Assembly (NCBI RefSeq): GCF_021404405.1 | Contig: NZ_JABFTV010000007.1 | Location: 1-64,000, forward strand | Origin: Billgrantia aerodenitrificans | GTDB taxonomy: Bacteria > Pseudomonadota > Gammaproteobacteria > Pseudomonadales > Halomonadaceae | DNA: 64,000 nt | Reading direction: 5' to 3' | Part shown: one piece after another, positions 1 through 8,180 of the stretch | How positions within the stretch are numbered: the first letter of the stretch is position 1 | Layout of the letters: the number at the start of each line of letters is the position of its first letter | Program-made: the position numbers and the translations under genes | Notes under the pieces: model-generated | Databases searched by the model: none | Told to the model about the DNA's origin: nothing | Seen by the model: only the letters and a program-made list of their open reading frames with translations

Positions 1-112
1 AGGCATCAGGGGGCATAATCTAAGTCCCAGGCTGTAGCGCCTCAGGCTCTGCGGATGCTCACCCTGATGCCAAGGCCTGCTGGTAGCTAATCAACAAGCC
101 CGGAGAGACACA

Positions 113-255
113 AGGCTCTGCACGAAAACTGTCTGCGCTCGCCCATACGGCGTTAAAAATCGGCTCAAAGTACTCATTTACACCCCGTAAACTCCGTCTT
201 TTCGCCGATTTTTGCCTTGTCTGGCCATCGCTCGCCGACTTTTCGTACAAAGCCT
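113..255. repeat. MITE-like element, copy 1 (143 bp)
   Basis: The ends are imperfect terminal inverted repeats: AGGCTCTGCACGAAAA at 113-128 and TTTTCGTACAAAGCCT at 240-255. The interior, read on the minus strand, is almost base-for-base the same as the element at 41017-41209, but lacks a block of about 50 bp present there. There is no transposase. A 63-codon open frame crosses it on the minus strand, which I regard as fortuitous. I could not identify a convincing target-site duplication. A non-autonomous mobile element (MITE) is the simplest reading; the parent insertion sequence is unknown. Confidence 0.75.
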
Positions 256-276
256 AGCGAGCTACGCCGGCCTGCG

Positions 277-1227
277 TCAGAACGACTTGGGGCTCGGGCG
301 CGCCATGGGTGAGGCATCGTTGGGTGTGTAGTGGACGGCGGGGGCGGCTTCCGGTCGGCCCGAGACCAGGCGGTTGCCCATCACCTTGAGGACACCGGGT
401 CGTGTAAAGGCCGAAATGTTGGCCATGCGCCCCAGAGTTTCGCCATCGGCTGTGACCGTGTGGTCATGGCGCAGCTGAATATGGCACTGAGGCGATTGGA
501 AATAGACCACGGTTTCATTCGAGCGGGGCGTCTGTCTCAGCAGCTTGGTGACAAGGAAAGCCAGCAGCACGCGCAGCCATGAGTGGTGCCGAACCGCCAC
601 TACGTTCAGCATGCCATCGTCGATACTGGCCTCGGCTATCTCATGCCCGCCGCCGAAATAGGCACCCGAGGCAATGGCAATGGTGAGCCACGGCCCCTCG
701 ACGGTGCGATCGTCGCACTCGATGCGGCCATGGATGCCGCGCTGCATGCCGAGCCGCTGCGCCAGCGTCAGCAGGTAGCTGAACCGGCCCAGGTGGCGCT
801 TCTGCTGCTGGGAGGCCGTGCGGGAAGGCAGCGTGCCAAGGCCGATATGTGCGACATTGAGAAAGGCCGTGCCGTTTAGCCAGGCGACATCGACCTCCAG
901 GCTCTGCTGCGAGGCCATCAGCCTGCACAGCTCCAGCGGGTCGTCAGGCAACCCCAGGTTGCGGGCGAAATCGTTGGCCGTACCGGAGGGCAGCACGCCC
1001 AGAGTGGCCTCTCGTTCGATGCAAACCGGTACTACCCGGTTTACCGAGCCATCGCCCCCGGCCACCAGCACGCGGTCGCCGGGGGCCACCTCCTGCTCCC
1101 ACTCGGTTTCGCTGAGCCCGCGGACGTGCAGTTCCTCGATACCCGCCGCCTGAAGATAGCCCCGCCAGTACGACTCGCCCTGGCGGCCATCGCCGGCGGC
1201 CTTGTTGACGATCAGCCAGTAGTTCAT
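277..1227 (-). CDS. YegS/DAGK-family lipid kinase
   Basis: A 316-aa protein of the diacylglycerol/lipid kinase catalytic family, expected to phosphorylate a membrane lipid such as diacylglycerol or phosphatidylglycerol with ATP at the cytoplasmic face of the inner membrane. The nucleotide-binding GGDGSVNRVV (variant of GGDGT) is near residue 60 and the GTANDFARNLG motif near residue 85, with the C-terminal beta-sandwich following. The ATG at 1227 is preceded by AAGGAG at good spacing, so I prefer it to the GTG at 1242. The last 20 residues are Pro/Ser-rich and probably disordered. The exact lipid substrate cannot be told from sequence. Confidence 0.9.
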   Translation of the reverse strand: MNYWLIVNKAAGDGRQGESYWRGYLQAAGIEELHVRGLSETEWEQEVAPGDRVLVAGGDGSVNRVVPVCIEREATLGVLPSGTANDFARNLGLPDDPLELCRLMASQQSLEVDVAWLNGTAFLNVAHIGLGTLPSRTASQQQKRHLGRFSYLLTLAQRLGMQRGIHGRIECDDRTVEGPWLTIAIASGAYFGGGHEIAEASIDDGMLNVVAVRHHSWLRVLLAFLVTKLLRQTPRSNETVVYFQSPQCHIQLRHDHTVTADGETLGRMANISAFTRPGVLKVMGNRLVSGRPEAAPAVHYTPNDASPMARPSPKSF

Positions 1228-1610
1228 CGGTGTCTCCTTCACCTGAGGTCACTCCTTGAGCGTAAGGATAGCGAGCTATTGTTCAGCTCGCCTTAGCATA
1301 GGTGGAGTCGCTTGGGCCCGTTACCCAGGTGAAGAAAGAACACCCACTCGGTACCGCTCAAAACAGAAAAAAATCCACGGGTTCAGCGGTATGCAGTGCG
1401 GGGCAGGGCATGATTCAATCTGCCCCATATCGACACGCCGAACAGGCTGCCCCACCTCATTCGTTTCCCCTGCTCGATGACACGCGGTCGGCGCTTCATG
1501 CGCTGGCTGTTCGGCATGTCATTGCCTTGAATCGGGAAAACCGAGGGGAGGTGGGTAGACGCCCGGCTGTCGAGACCGAACGCTCTCATCACGCTGACAG
1601 GAGGACCCTC
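1228..1610. other. Divergent intergenic region with an inverted repeat
   Basis: This 383-bp gap separates the lipid kinase (minus) from the dehydrogenase (plus). A perfect 7-bp inverted repeat, GCGAGCT-ATTGTTC-AGCTCGC, lies at 1271-1291, about 45 bp upstream of the kinase start, and could be an operator. Open frames reading through the region look like upstream extensions of the dehydrogenase frame without family similarity. I see no RNA gene. Confidence 0.4.
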
Positions 1611-2783
1611 GTGCCCATGGAGAACCGCTCGACCATTCCAGCCACCATGCACGCCATGGTCCTGACCGGCCACGGCGATATCGACAAGCTGGTGTATCGC
1701 AGTGACGTCGCCACGCCGCGTCCCGGGCCGGGGGCGGTGCTGGTGCAGGTCACCGCCACGGCCAAGAACAACACCGACCGTAAGGCCAGGGAAGGGCTCT
1801 ACCCGACCAAGGACAAGGGCGAGGTGACCTCCTTCGCCATGGGCGGCGAGCCGACCCTGACCTTCCCACGTATCCAGGGCGCCGACGTGGCCGGCCGCGT
1901 GGTGGCGGTGGGCGAGGGTGTCGATGCCTCGCGCATCGGCGAGCGCGGCCTGCTCGACTTCAATCTCTATGCCGACGAGCGTCGCGACATCAACCTGACG
2001 CCGGACTACTACGGCCACGGCGCCGACGGCGGCTACGCCGAGTACATCGCCGTGCCGTCGGATCAGTTCCATCACGTGCCAAACCCGGAACTCGCCGACG
2101 CCGAGCTGGCGGCCATGGGCATGTGCTCCTACCAGACCGGCTACCACATGATGACCTCGGCCAGGGTCGCGGCGGGGGAGAGGGTGTTGGTCAGCGGGGC
2201 CAGCGGCGGCGTGGGTGCCGCGCTGATCCAGATGTGCCGCATCGTCGGCGCGATTCCCTATGCCGTGAGCCAGCCCGACAAGGCTGAGGCGCTGCTGACA
2301 CTGGGTGCCGAGGCGGTGATCGACCGCGGCGATCTCTCCACCTTCGTCGAGCGCGTGCTCAAGGCCACCGGTGGGGCGCCCATCGATGCGGTAATGGACC
2401 TGGTCGGCGGCGAGATGACCGATCTGTTCATCGACACCATGATCGGCGACATGAAGGCGCGCACCACCTACCCGCGGCTCTCCATCGCCGGGGCCAGCGG
2501 CGGCAATCTCAGCGAGATCATGTGGACGCGGATCTACCTCTACCAGGTGCAGATCTTCGGCGTCTCCCACGGTACCCGTGAGGAGGCCGAGCAGTTGGTC
2601 AAGTGGATTCGCACGGGTGAGCTCAAGCCAGTGCTGCACGCTGCCTTCAAGCTCTCCGAGCTGCATGAGGCGGAGCGCTACTTTGTCAACCGCGGCAGCA
2701 ACTACCTGGGCAAGATCGTCGTCGTGCCCGACGCCCAGTGGGCCGAGCATGGCGCTCCCTTTGCGCTCGAGGAAAAGGCATGA
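1611..2783 (+). CDS. MDR-superfamily zinc-type alcohol dehydrogenase/quinone oxidoreductase-like protein
   Basis: A 390-aa medium-chain dehydrogenase/reductase. The N-terminal GroES-like fold has GADVAGRVVAVGEGV near residue 90. The Rossmann domain carries VSGASGGVGAALIQ, the NAD(P)-binding signature, near residue 190. The cysteine/histidine set of catalytic-zinc ADHs is not evident, so it may be of the zinc-independent crotonyl-CoA reductase/quinone oxidoreductase type. AGGAGG at 1599-1604 sits 6 bases before GTG 1611 and 12 before ATG 1617; I take the GTG but either is possible. The stop overlaps the start of the next gene (ATGA), implying translational coupling to the proline-racemase-like gene. 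The substrate is unknown. Confidence 0.85.
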   Translation: MPMENRSTIPATMHAMVLTGHGDIDKLVYRSDVATPRPGPGAVLVQVTATAKNNTDRKAREGLYPTKDKGEVTSFAMGGEPTLTFPRIQGADVAGRVVAVGEGVDASRIGERGLLDFNLYADERRDINLTPDYYGHGADGGYAEYIAVPSDQFHHVPNPELADAELAAMGMCSYQTGYHMMTSARVAAGERVLVSGASGGVGAALIQMCRIVGAIPYAVSQPDKAEALLTLGAEAVIDRGDLSTFVERVLKATGGAPIDAVMDLVGGEMTDLFIDTMIGDMKARTTYPRLSIAGASGGNLSEIMWTRIYLYQVQIFGVSHGTREEAEQLVKWIRTGELKPVLHAAFKLSELHEAERYFVNRGSNYLGKIVVVPDAQWAEHGAPFALEEKA

Positions 2784-3826
2784 GCCACGAACTGACTCTG
2801 CAACTGCTCGACACCCATGCCGGCGGCGACGTCAGCCGGATCGTGATCGGCGGCATCGATCCGCTGCCCGGCGATACCGTGCGCCAGCAGATGGAGTACC
2901 TGGAGAACGATGCCGACGGCCTGCGCAAGCTGCTGCTGGGCGAGCCCTACGGCATTCCCGAGATGTCGGTGGACCTGATCGTGCCCGCCTGCGACTCCCG
3001 GGCGCAGATGGGCTACATCATCATGGAGGTGATGGGCTACCCCATCTATTCCGGCTCCAACACCATCTGTACCGCCACGGCGCTGCTCGAAACCGGGCTG
3101 GTCCCCAAGCGCGAGGGCATCCAGCACTTCACGCTGGAGTCTCCCGCCGGGTTGGTGCAGATCGAAGCGCGGGTCGAGAACGGCGTGGTGGAGGCGATCA
3201 CCTGCGGTGGTTTGCCGAGTTACATCGACACCCACCGGGCCACCATCCACGTGCCCGAGGTGGGCGATGTGACCTACAGCATCGCCTACAGCGGCGGCTT
3301 CTACGCCCTGGTGGATGCAGCCGAGCTCGGCTTCTCGCTCAAGCGGGAGGAAGAGCGGGCGCTGGCCGAATGCGCCCACCGCATCGTCGAGGCGATCCAG
3401 GCGCGCAGCGGCTTCTCCCACTACACCCTGGGCGACGTCGGTCCATTGCCGTTTCTGCACTTCATGGGGCCGGTGGAGCAGATCGCCGACGACTTCTACC
3501 GCTCGCGCTCGACGACCTACGTGCACCCCGGCGTGATCTGTCGTAGCACCACCGGTACCGGTACCTCGGCGCGACTGGCGCTGATGCACTACGAGGGCAC
3601 CATCAAGCCCGGCGACCGGCTGGAAACCGTCTCGCTGCGCGAAACCGGCTTCATCGGTCAGTTCATCGAAGCGCGTGAGGCTGGCGGCAAGCACCAAGTG
3701 GTGGAGAACACCATCACCGGCAAGAGCTACGTGCTGGCGCGCTCGGAGATCGTGGTCAATTGCGATGACCCGATGGTGGATTGCGGTGGGGTGCACCATA
3801 TCCTGGCCAGCCGGCATCAGTCGTAG
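2780..3826 (+). CDS. Proline racemase superfamily protein with non-cysteine active site
   Basis: A 348-aa protein with the full proline racemase/hydroxyproline epimerase fold, including the GTGTSARLA signature near residue 259. Family members act on proline, 4-hydroxyproline (2-epimerase) or trans-3-hydroxyproline (dehydratase) using two acid/base residues, usually Cys/Cys, or Ser or Thr with Cys. Here the first catalytic Cys position reads Ser91 (YSGSNTI) and the second reads Thr258 (RSTTGTGTSA), so neither cysteine is present. Racemisation by the thiol mechanism is therefore unlikely; a dehydratase or a different substrate is plausible. The start overlaps the upstream dehydrogenase stop by ATGA, suggesting the two enzymes work in one pathway. 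The 3' end overlaps the convergent gene by 10 bp. Confidence 0.85.
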   Translation: MSHELTLQLLDTHAGGDVSRIVIGGIDPLPGDTVRQQMEYLENDADGLRKLLLGEPYGIPEMSVDLIVPACDSRAQMGYIIMEVMGYPIYSGSNTICTATALLETGLVPKREGIQHFTLESPAGLVQIEARVENGVVEAITCGGLPSYIDTHRATIHVPEVGDVTYSIAYSGGFYALVDAAELGFSLKREEERALAECAHRIVEAIQARSGFSHYTLGDVGPLPFLHFMGPVEQIADDFYRSRSTTYVHPGVICRSTTGTGTSARLALMHYEGTIKPGDRLETVSLRETGFIGQFIEAREAGGKHQVVENTITGKSYVLARSEIVVNCDDPMVDCGGVHHILASRHQS

Positions 3827-4821
3827 CGGCGTCGCCACTGTTTCACGGCGATCTGCTCCTTGACCAGTTCGAGCATGTCGACGAGCACCTGTTCGGTCAC
3901 CCGATCGGTGTGCTCGTCGACCTGCAGCCAGGTGTCGAAGCTGCTGTCGGCCAAGCGTTCCACCAAGGCGGTGAACTCCGGCGAGCGCAGTCCTTCCATG
4001 GCCTCATGCACCAGACGACAGGCCAGATCGCTCATGCTCGCCTCCATGCTGCGGGCGACGAGATCGCCCATCGGCAGGCGTCGCAGGCGCCTCACTTCCT
4101 GACTCTCCGCCACCGTACGGCTCACCAGCGAGCTGACGTAGCGCATCGTATCGTCGCGGTTGCGCGCGTAGGCGTTGCCGGTCATCTCTTCCAGTCTGCG
4201 TGTGAGCTCGTGAATCAGCTGCTGCTTGCGCGGCATCACCACCTGGTCGACGACCCGCGTGGAGAGCGAATCGTTGGAGCGGATCTGCTCCTGCATGTTG
4301 CCCAGTAGGCGGATCGCCACGCGATCGGAGAGCTCCTCGAAGAAGATTTCGTAGTACTTGGTGTAAACGGCGTAGAGCCGCCAGCGGCGCACGTCGATCA
4401 ACCCTAGTCGGTGCAGACGGGCCAGCAGCGAGATCACGCGCAGGATGCGCAACAGGCGGAAGCCGCCCACCGGGATACAGCCCAGCACGTCGTACCAGTG
4501 CACGAACGGGTAGAAGAACCAACGGTGGTAGCGTCGCTCGGCGATGGCCACCGCCCAGCCCAGCAGCACGTCGAGCACGAAGATGGCGACGAAGATCAGA
4601 TCGATCTCGACGAAATTCTCGTGGATATGCCGGTCGTAGGCGCCGTGCAGCCCCGGGGCGACGGCGGCAAAGGCAGCGTTGAGCGGGCCGAGCAGGAACA
4701 GGGCGTCGAACAGCAGCAACGCCAGGTTGACCACCACCAGCACGATGATCAGCAGGTCCCAGATCAGGTGCAGGCGCTCCAGCCCGGGGCTCAGCGGGCG
4801 CGAGACTCTTCTCGACGGCAT
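3817..4821 (-). CDS. Voltage-sensor-like ion channel/membrane protein
   Basis: A 334-aa protein with four predicted membrane segments in the N-terminal half. The fourth, RLLRILRVISLLARLHRL near residue 125, has arginines at regular three/four-residue intervals like an S4 voltage sensor. No K+ selectivity filter is visible. The C-terminal half is a long charged helical region, probably cytoplasmic. It is likely related to ion-transport (VSD) proteins, but whether it conducts ions is not shown. ATG 4821 is chosen because AAGGAG precedes it at ideal spacing. The gene converges on and overlaps the proline-racemase-like gene. Confidence 0.7.
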   Translation of the reverse strand: MPSRRVSRPLSPGLERLHLIWDLLIIVLVVVNLALLLFDALFLLGPLNAAFAAVAPGLHGAYDRHIHENFVEIDLIFVAIFVLDVLLGWAVAIAERRYHRWFFYPFVHWYDVLGCIPVGGFRLLRILRVISLLARLHRLGLIDVRRWRLYAVYTKYYEIFFEELSDRVAIRLLGNMQEQIRSNDSLSTRVVDQVVMPRKQQLIHELTRRLEEMTGNAYARNRDDTMRYVSSLVSRTVAESQEVRRLRRLPMGDLVARSMEASMSDLACRLVHEAMEGLRSPEFTALVERLADSSFDTWLQVDEHTDRVTEQVLVDMLELVKEQIAVKQWRRRYD

Positions 4822-4871
4822 GGTGGCTCCTTGCACGGCGTTTAGGCTAAAGGTTAGCAGCCATTTGTTCC

Positions 4872-5285
4872 CTACAGTTTTGGCTTGCCGCGCAGCGCCT
4901 TGGTCTGCCCCTTCTTCGTCTTCTTGTCCATGCGCTTCTGCTTCGAGGCGCGGCTCGGCTTGGTTGGTTTGCGCGCCTTGCGCGTCTTCACCGCTTCCTG
5001 GATCAGCGCCTTGAGCCGCTCCAGGGCGTCTTCGCGGTTCTGCTCGAAGGTGCGAAAGCTCTGCGCCTTGATCACCACCACGCCTTCCTTGGTGATACGG
5101 CTGTCGGAGAGCGCCAGCAGCCGCTCCTTGTAGAAGGGAGGCAGGCTGGAAGCAGGAATGTCGAAGCGCAGATGCACTGCGGAGGCCACCTTGTTGACGT
5201 TCTGGCCGCCTGCGCCTTGGGCGCGTATCTGACTGAGCTCGATCTCGTGGTCGGCCAGTTCCACGCTATTGGAGAGTCGCAGCAT
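4872..5285 (-). CDS. arfB: Alternative ribosome-rescue factor ArfB (peptidyl-tRNA hydrolase)
   Basis: A 137-aa class I release-factor-like protein. It carries the catalytic GGQ motif in RAQGAGGQNVNKV near residue 24, followed by the short RF domain. The Lys/Arg-rich C-terminal tail (from about residue 105) is the part that in ArfB enters the empty mRNA channel of stalled ribosomes. It releases nascent chains from non-stop complexes without codon recognition. Length agrees with E. coli ArfB (about 140 aa). ATG 5285 with upstream AGGAAG is preferred over an in-frame start 36 bases upstream. Confidence 0.93.
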   Translation of the reverse strand: MLRLSNSVELADHEIELSQIRAQGAGGQNVNKVASAVHLRFDIPASSLPPFYKERLLALSDSRITKEGVVVIKAQSFRTFEQNREDALERLKALIQEAVKTRKARKPTKPSRASKQKRMDKKTKKGQTKALRGKPKL

Positions 5286-5327
5286 GTCGGCTTCCTGCGG
5301 TGATTGGTGGGGGAGCTGCAACGTAGG

Positions 5328-6221
5328 CTAGACCTCGCTGCCGTAGGCCAAGCGTACCTCTTCGAACAGCCAGTTGGCGAAATTCGCCATGGCCGCGCTG
5401 GGCTTGCGTGACTTGAGGCGCGTCAGCCAATAGCTGCCTAGCGCGGCATGAATGTCGAAGGGCTGCACGACCTGGTTGCTGCTCAGCTGGCGGGCAAACA
5501 TACGCGGTGGCGCGAGGGCCACCCCCACCCCCTGTACGGCGGCTTCCATCATGGCCAGCGACGAGTCGAAGGTGATGCCACAGGGTCGCGCGGGCGGGCG
5601 GGAGATGCCCGCGGCGGCGAACCAGTGGCTCCATTCGCTCTCGCGATAAGAGCGCAGCAGGGTCTGGCGGAACAGGTCCGACGGCGCCCTGAGCGCTTCC
5701 GCCAGGCGCGGCGTACATAAAGCAGAGTGGGGGGCATCGAAGAGCCGCTGAGCCTCGAGCCCGTGCCAGGCCCCATCGCCGAAGCGAATGGCGTAGTCCA
5801 GTCCTTCACTGGTCATGTCCACCCGATTGTTATGGGTCGAGATTCGAACTTCGATCAGCGGGTGCCGGGCCTGGAAGCGCGCCAGGCGTGGCAGCAGCCA
5901 GCCCACCGCAAAGGTACCTACCGCACCGACATGGAGAATGTCGCGTACCCTGCCGCCTTCGAGCCGCTCCAGCATGTCCGCCATGCGGTCGAAGGACTCC
6001 CGCATCACTGGCAGCAGGGCTTCGCCCTCGGCGGTGATCATCAATCCCCGCGGCAAGCGCTTGAAGAGTGCCACTCCCAGGCGTTCTTCTAATAGCTTGA
6101 CCTGATGACTCACGGCTGCCTGGGTCACGTTCAGTTCGTCGGCGGCGTGGGTGAAGCTCAGATGGCGTGCCGCCGCCTCGAAGGCGCGCAGGGCGTTGAG
6201 CGGCAGGTAAGGTCTCGTCAT
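5328..6221 (-). CDS. ampR: LysR-family beta-lactamase regulator AmpR
   Basis: A 297-aa LysR-type regulator whose whole length follows AmpR. The N-terminal HTH is PLNALRAFEAAARHLSFTHAA. Effector-domain features are the GTFAVGWLLPRLARF segment, ISTHNNRVDMTSEGLDYAIRFG, LLRSYRESEW, and the ending WLTRLKSRKP. AmpR senses muropeptides against UDP-MurNAc-pentapeptide and induces beta-lactamase. It is divergent from the class D beta-lactamase 125 bp away, the classical ampR-bla arrangement. GcvA-type relatives share the fold, but the gene partner and effector-domain similarity favour AmpR. Confidence 0.88.
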   Translation of the reverse strand: MTRPYLPLNALRAFEAAARHLSFTHAADELNVTQAAVSHQVKLLEERLGVALFKRLPRGLMITAEGEALLPVMRESFDRMADMLERLEGGRVRDILHVGAVGTFAVGWLLPRLARFQARHPLIEVRISTHNNRVDMTSEGLDYAIRFGDGAWHGLEAQRLFDAPHSALCTPRLAEALRAPSDLFRQTLLRSYRESEWSHWFAAAGISRPPARPCGITFDSSLAMMEAAVQGVGVALAPPRMFARQLSSNQVVQPFDIHAALGSYWLTRLKSRKPSAAMANFANWLFEEVRLAYGSEV

Positions 6222-6346
6222 ATGCCCAAGCTCAGTTTATGGCTCGTGCAAGATATCATGGTTTGAACCTCTCGCCAGCCGACCGCTACTCTGCGTTGCG
6301 ACGCGTCGACTTCCCCAAGAGAACCCTACGACAAGCGGACGGAACC
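6222..6346. promoter_or_regulatory. Divergent ampR-bla promoter/operator region
   Basis: These 125 bp lie between the starts of ampR and the class D beta-lactamase, where AmpR-type regulators bind and control both promoters. The left half is relatively AT-rich (6230-6270), consistent with overlapping divergent promoters. I did not find a LysR-box palindrome clear enough to define bases. Confidence 0.5.
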
Positions 6347-7168
6347 ATGATCAGCAAGAAAAAAGCCCTCAAAACATTCATGGCGGGCGCGCTAGCTTTT
6401 GCGCTGGTGCCGGCCGGCGCGCTGGCCGATGCCTGGCAGGAGCGCAGCGACTGGAGCGAGATATTCCGTGCCAACGAAGCCAGCGGCACCCTGTTGGTGG
6501 TCGACAAGCGCGACGGTAGCACCACGACGCTGGTACACGACGGCGAGCGGGCCAGGGAGCGTTTCGTGCCGGCTTCCACGTTCAAGATTCCCCACACTCT
6601 GTTCGCTCTGGATGTCGGCGCGGCGGAGGATGAGTTCCAGGTCTTTGCCTGGGACGGCGTCGAGCGCAGCATTTCCCAGTGGAATGCCGATCAGGACCTG
6701 CGTTCGGGCATGCGTAGCTCTGTGGTGTGGCTGTACCAGCAGTTCGCCCGCGAAATAGGCGAGGAGCGTGAACGCCACTATCTGGAAGCCGTCGACTATG
6801 GCAATGCCGAGATCGGTGACGATCTGGAGAACTTCTGGCTCAATGGAGGCATGCTGGAAATTTCCGCCGCGGAGCAGATCGAATTCCTCGAGCGTCTCTA
6901 CCGGAACGAGCTGCCCTTTGATGAGGCCGACCAGCGTCTGGTCAAGGATCTGATGATCACCGCTGCCGGCAGCGACTGGATAGTGCGCGGCAAGACTGGC
7001 TGGAGCGGCCAGCTCGGCTGGTGGGTAGGCTGGGTGGAGCGCCCCAACGGCCCGGTGTTCTTCGCTCTCAACATGGAAACTCCCAATCGCATGGCCGACC
7101 TGCCCAAGCGCCAGGGTATCGTCGACGAGGCGTTACGCACCATCGAGGCACTGCCACCGGCGAACTGA
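6347..7168 (+). CDS. Class D (OXA-type) beta-lactamase
   Basis: A 273-aa secreted serine beta-lactamase that hydrolyses beta-lactam antibiotics in the periplasm. The signal peptide ends near GALADA (residues 1-29). Class D hallmarks are in order: S77-T-F-K80 (nucleophile and carboxylated lysine), S124-S-V126, Y151-G-N153, W164 (stabilises the carbamate), and K216-T-G218. ATG 6347 is chosen because the signal peptide begins there; an in-frame open stretch extends 108 bases upstream. Spectrum, including any carbapenem activity, cannot be read from motifs. Regulation by the adjacent divergent AmpR is likely. Confidence 0.93.
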   Translation: MISKKKALKTFMAGALAFALVPAGALADAWQERSDWSEIFRANEASGTLLVVDKRDGSTTTLVHDGERARERFVPASTFKIPHTLFALDVGAAEDEFQVFAWDGVERSISQWNADQDLRSGMRSSVVWLYQQFAREIGEERERHYLEAVDYGNAEIGDDLENFWLNGGMLEISAAEQIEFLERLYRNELPFDEADQRLVKDLMITAAGSDWIVRGKTGWSGQLGWWVGWVERPNGPVFFALNMETPNRMADLPKRQGIVDEALRTIEALPPAN

Positions 7169-7183
7169 TCGCGCTTGCCAAGG

Positions 7184-7213
7184 GCCGCTCCGCGCTCGTT
7201 GCGGGGCGGCTTT
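7184..7213. terminator. Terminator-like hairpin between convergent genes
   Basis: GCCGCTCCGC at 7184-7193 pairs with GCGGGGCGGC at 7201-7210 (one G-U), followed by TTT. The U-tract is short, but the position just after the beta-lactamase and before the convergent DUF1499 gene fits a terminator. Confidence 0.55.
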
Positions 7214-7218
7214 CGAAC

Positions 7219-7986
7219 TCAGTCGAGGCGGCGCTCGACGGCCTCGAAGTAGGCGCGGATGCGTGCCGCATTGGCGCCTACGTCGCTGCGTCCCATACGT
7301 GAAGCCGAGCGAACGTCGAGGCGCACGCGGTCGTCGTCTTCGCTGAGACGGATGACGATATCGTCAGTGAAGCCGAACCAGGTGGTGGTATCGGTGGCTT
7401 CGATGCGGGTCAGGGAGTTGTGTGCCAACTGCCAGCCCATGTCCAGCGCTGCGGCTTCGGCGACGTCCCGTGCCAAATTGAGCGGTGCGTCGAGGATCAT
7501 CGGCTGGATGTCGGGGTAGGCCTCACGCTGCTGGCGGGCCACCGACTCGCCCGGGTACTCCACGGCGTTGGGGGCGGCCTCGCGGGCTGCCGCCAAGGTT
7601 TCGAAGGCGGGTGGGTTCTCGGTATCGGTGGTGATGTCGTGTATCGGCGGGGCCGTCTGGGCACGCTGCCAGTGCAGCCAGGGTACGGCAAGCATGGCGG
7701 CGGTGGCGACCACCACCAGTCCGCCGATCAGCGCCGGCTGCAGGCGCCGGCAGAAGGTCGCCGCGATCAGCGCCAGCAGCCCCAGGGTTGCGGCGCCAGC
7801 GGATAGATAGACGCCACGGCGCAGCATGTCGAAGGCACTGCCCAGGGGCAGCAGCTCCAGGCGATAGGCCGGCCCGGCGCCGGCCAGCAACAGGGCGGCC
7901 AGCAGCAGCACCAGCAGACTGAACCAGGCAAGGCGGGGCAGCCAACGGCCGCCGCGCGGGCGGCGTCGTGAGTTCAAGTCGGACAT
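7219..7986 (-). CDS. DUF1499 domain membrane protein
   Basis: A 255-aa protein with three hydrophobic segments in roughly the first 110 residues (RLAWFSLLVLLLAALLLAG, then two more) and a C-terminal DUF1499 domain ending RIRAYFEAVERRLD. The domain includes the family-typical region around TTWFGFTDDIVIRL and the DVRSASRMGRSDVGANA segment. DUF1499 has no established enzymatic role that I know of. The start is uncertain: no Shine-Dalgarno stands out, and in-frame Met codons exist at 8025 and 8064. Confidence 0.8.
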   Translation of the reverse strand: MSDLNSRRRPRGGRWLPRLAWFSLLVLLLAALLLAGAGPAYRLELLPLGSAFDMLRRGVYLSAGAATLGLLALIAATFCRRLQPALIGGLVVVATAAMLAVPWLHWQRAQTAPPIHDITTDTENPPAFETLAAAREAAPNAVEYPGESVARQQREAYPDIQPMILDAPLNLARDVAEAAALDMGWQLAHNSLTRIEATDTTTWFGFTDDIVIRLSEDDDRVRLDVRSASRMGRSDVGANAARIRAYFEAVERRLD

Positions 7987-8180
7987 GACGATGCTCGACA
8001 AGCCAGGAATCGATACCTTCAGCATATCCTCTCGGGCCGGGAGTTGCCGTACCTCGATTTGCATTTCGCAACCTCCCCGCCGCTCACGGCTGCTATCGTT
8101 TGCTTAAGGTTCATGCCAAAGCAGCGCATGGAAGCCACGTATTTGGCGCGTGCAAGCGCGCTTCGCAGGAGGCAAGGGAT

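Noticed and set aside
59..250. A 63-codon minus-strand ORF
   Set aside because: It lies inside and across the terminal-inverted-repeat element; the same bases in the second copy are interrupted, so it is not a conserved protein.
1383..2750. A 455-codon minus-strand ORF opposite the MDR dehydrogenase
   Set aside because: It mirrors a clear plus-strand gene and has a low-complexity His/Gly/Val-rich composition typical of antisense frames in high-GC DNA.
2702..3838. A 378-codon minus-strand ORF opposite the proline-racemase-like gene
   Set aside because: Antisense shadow of a recognisable enzyme; no motifs or ribosome-binding site.
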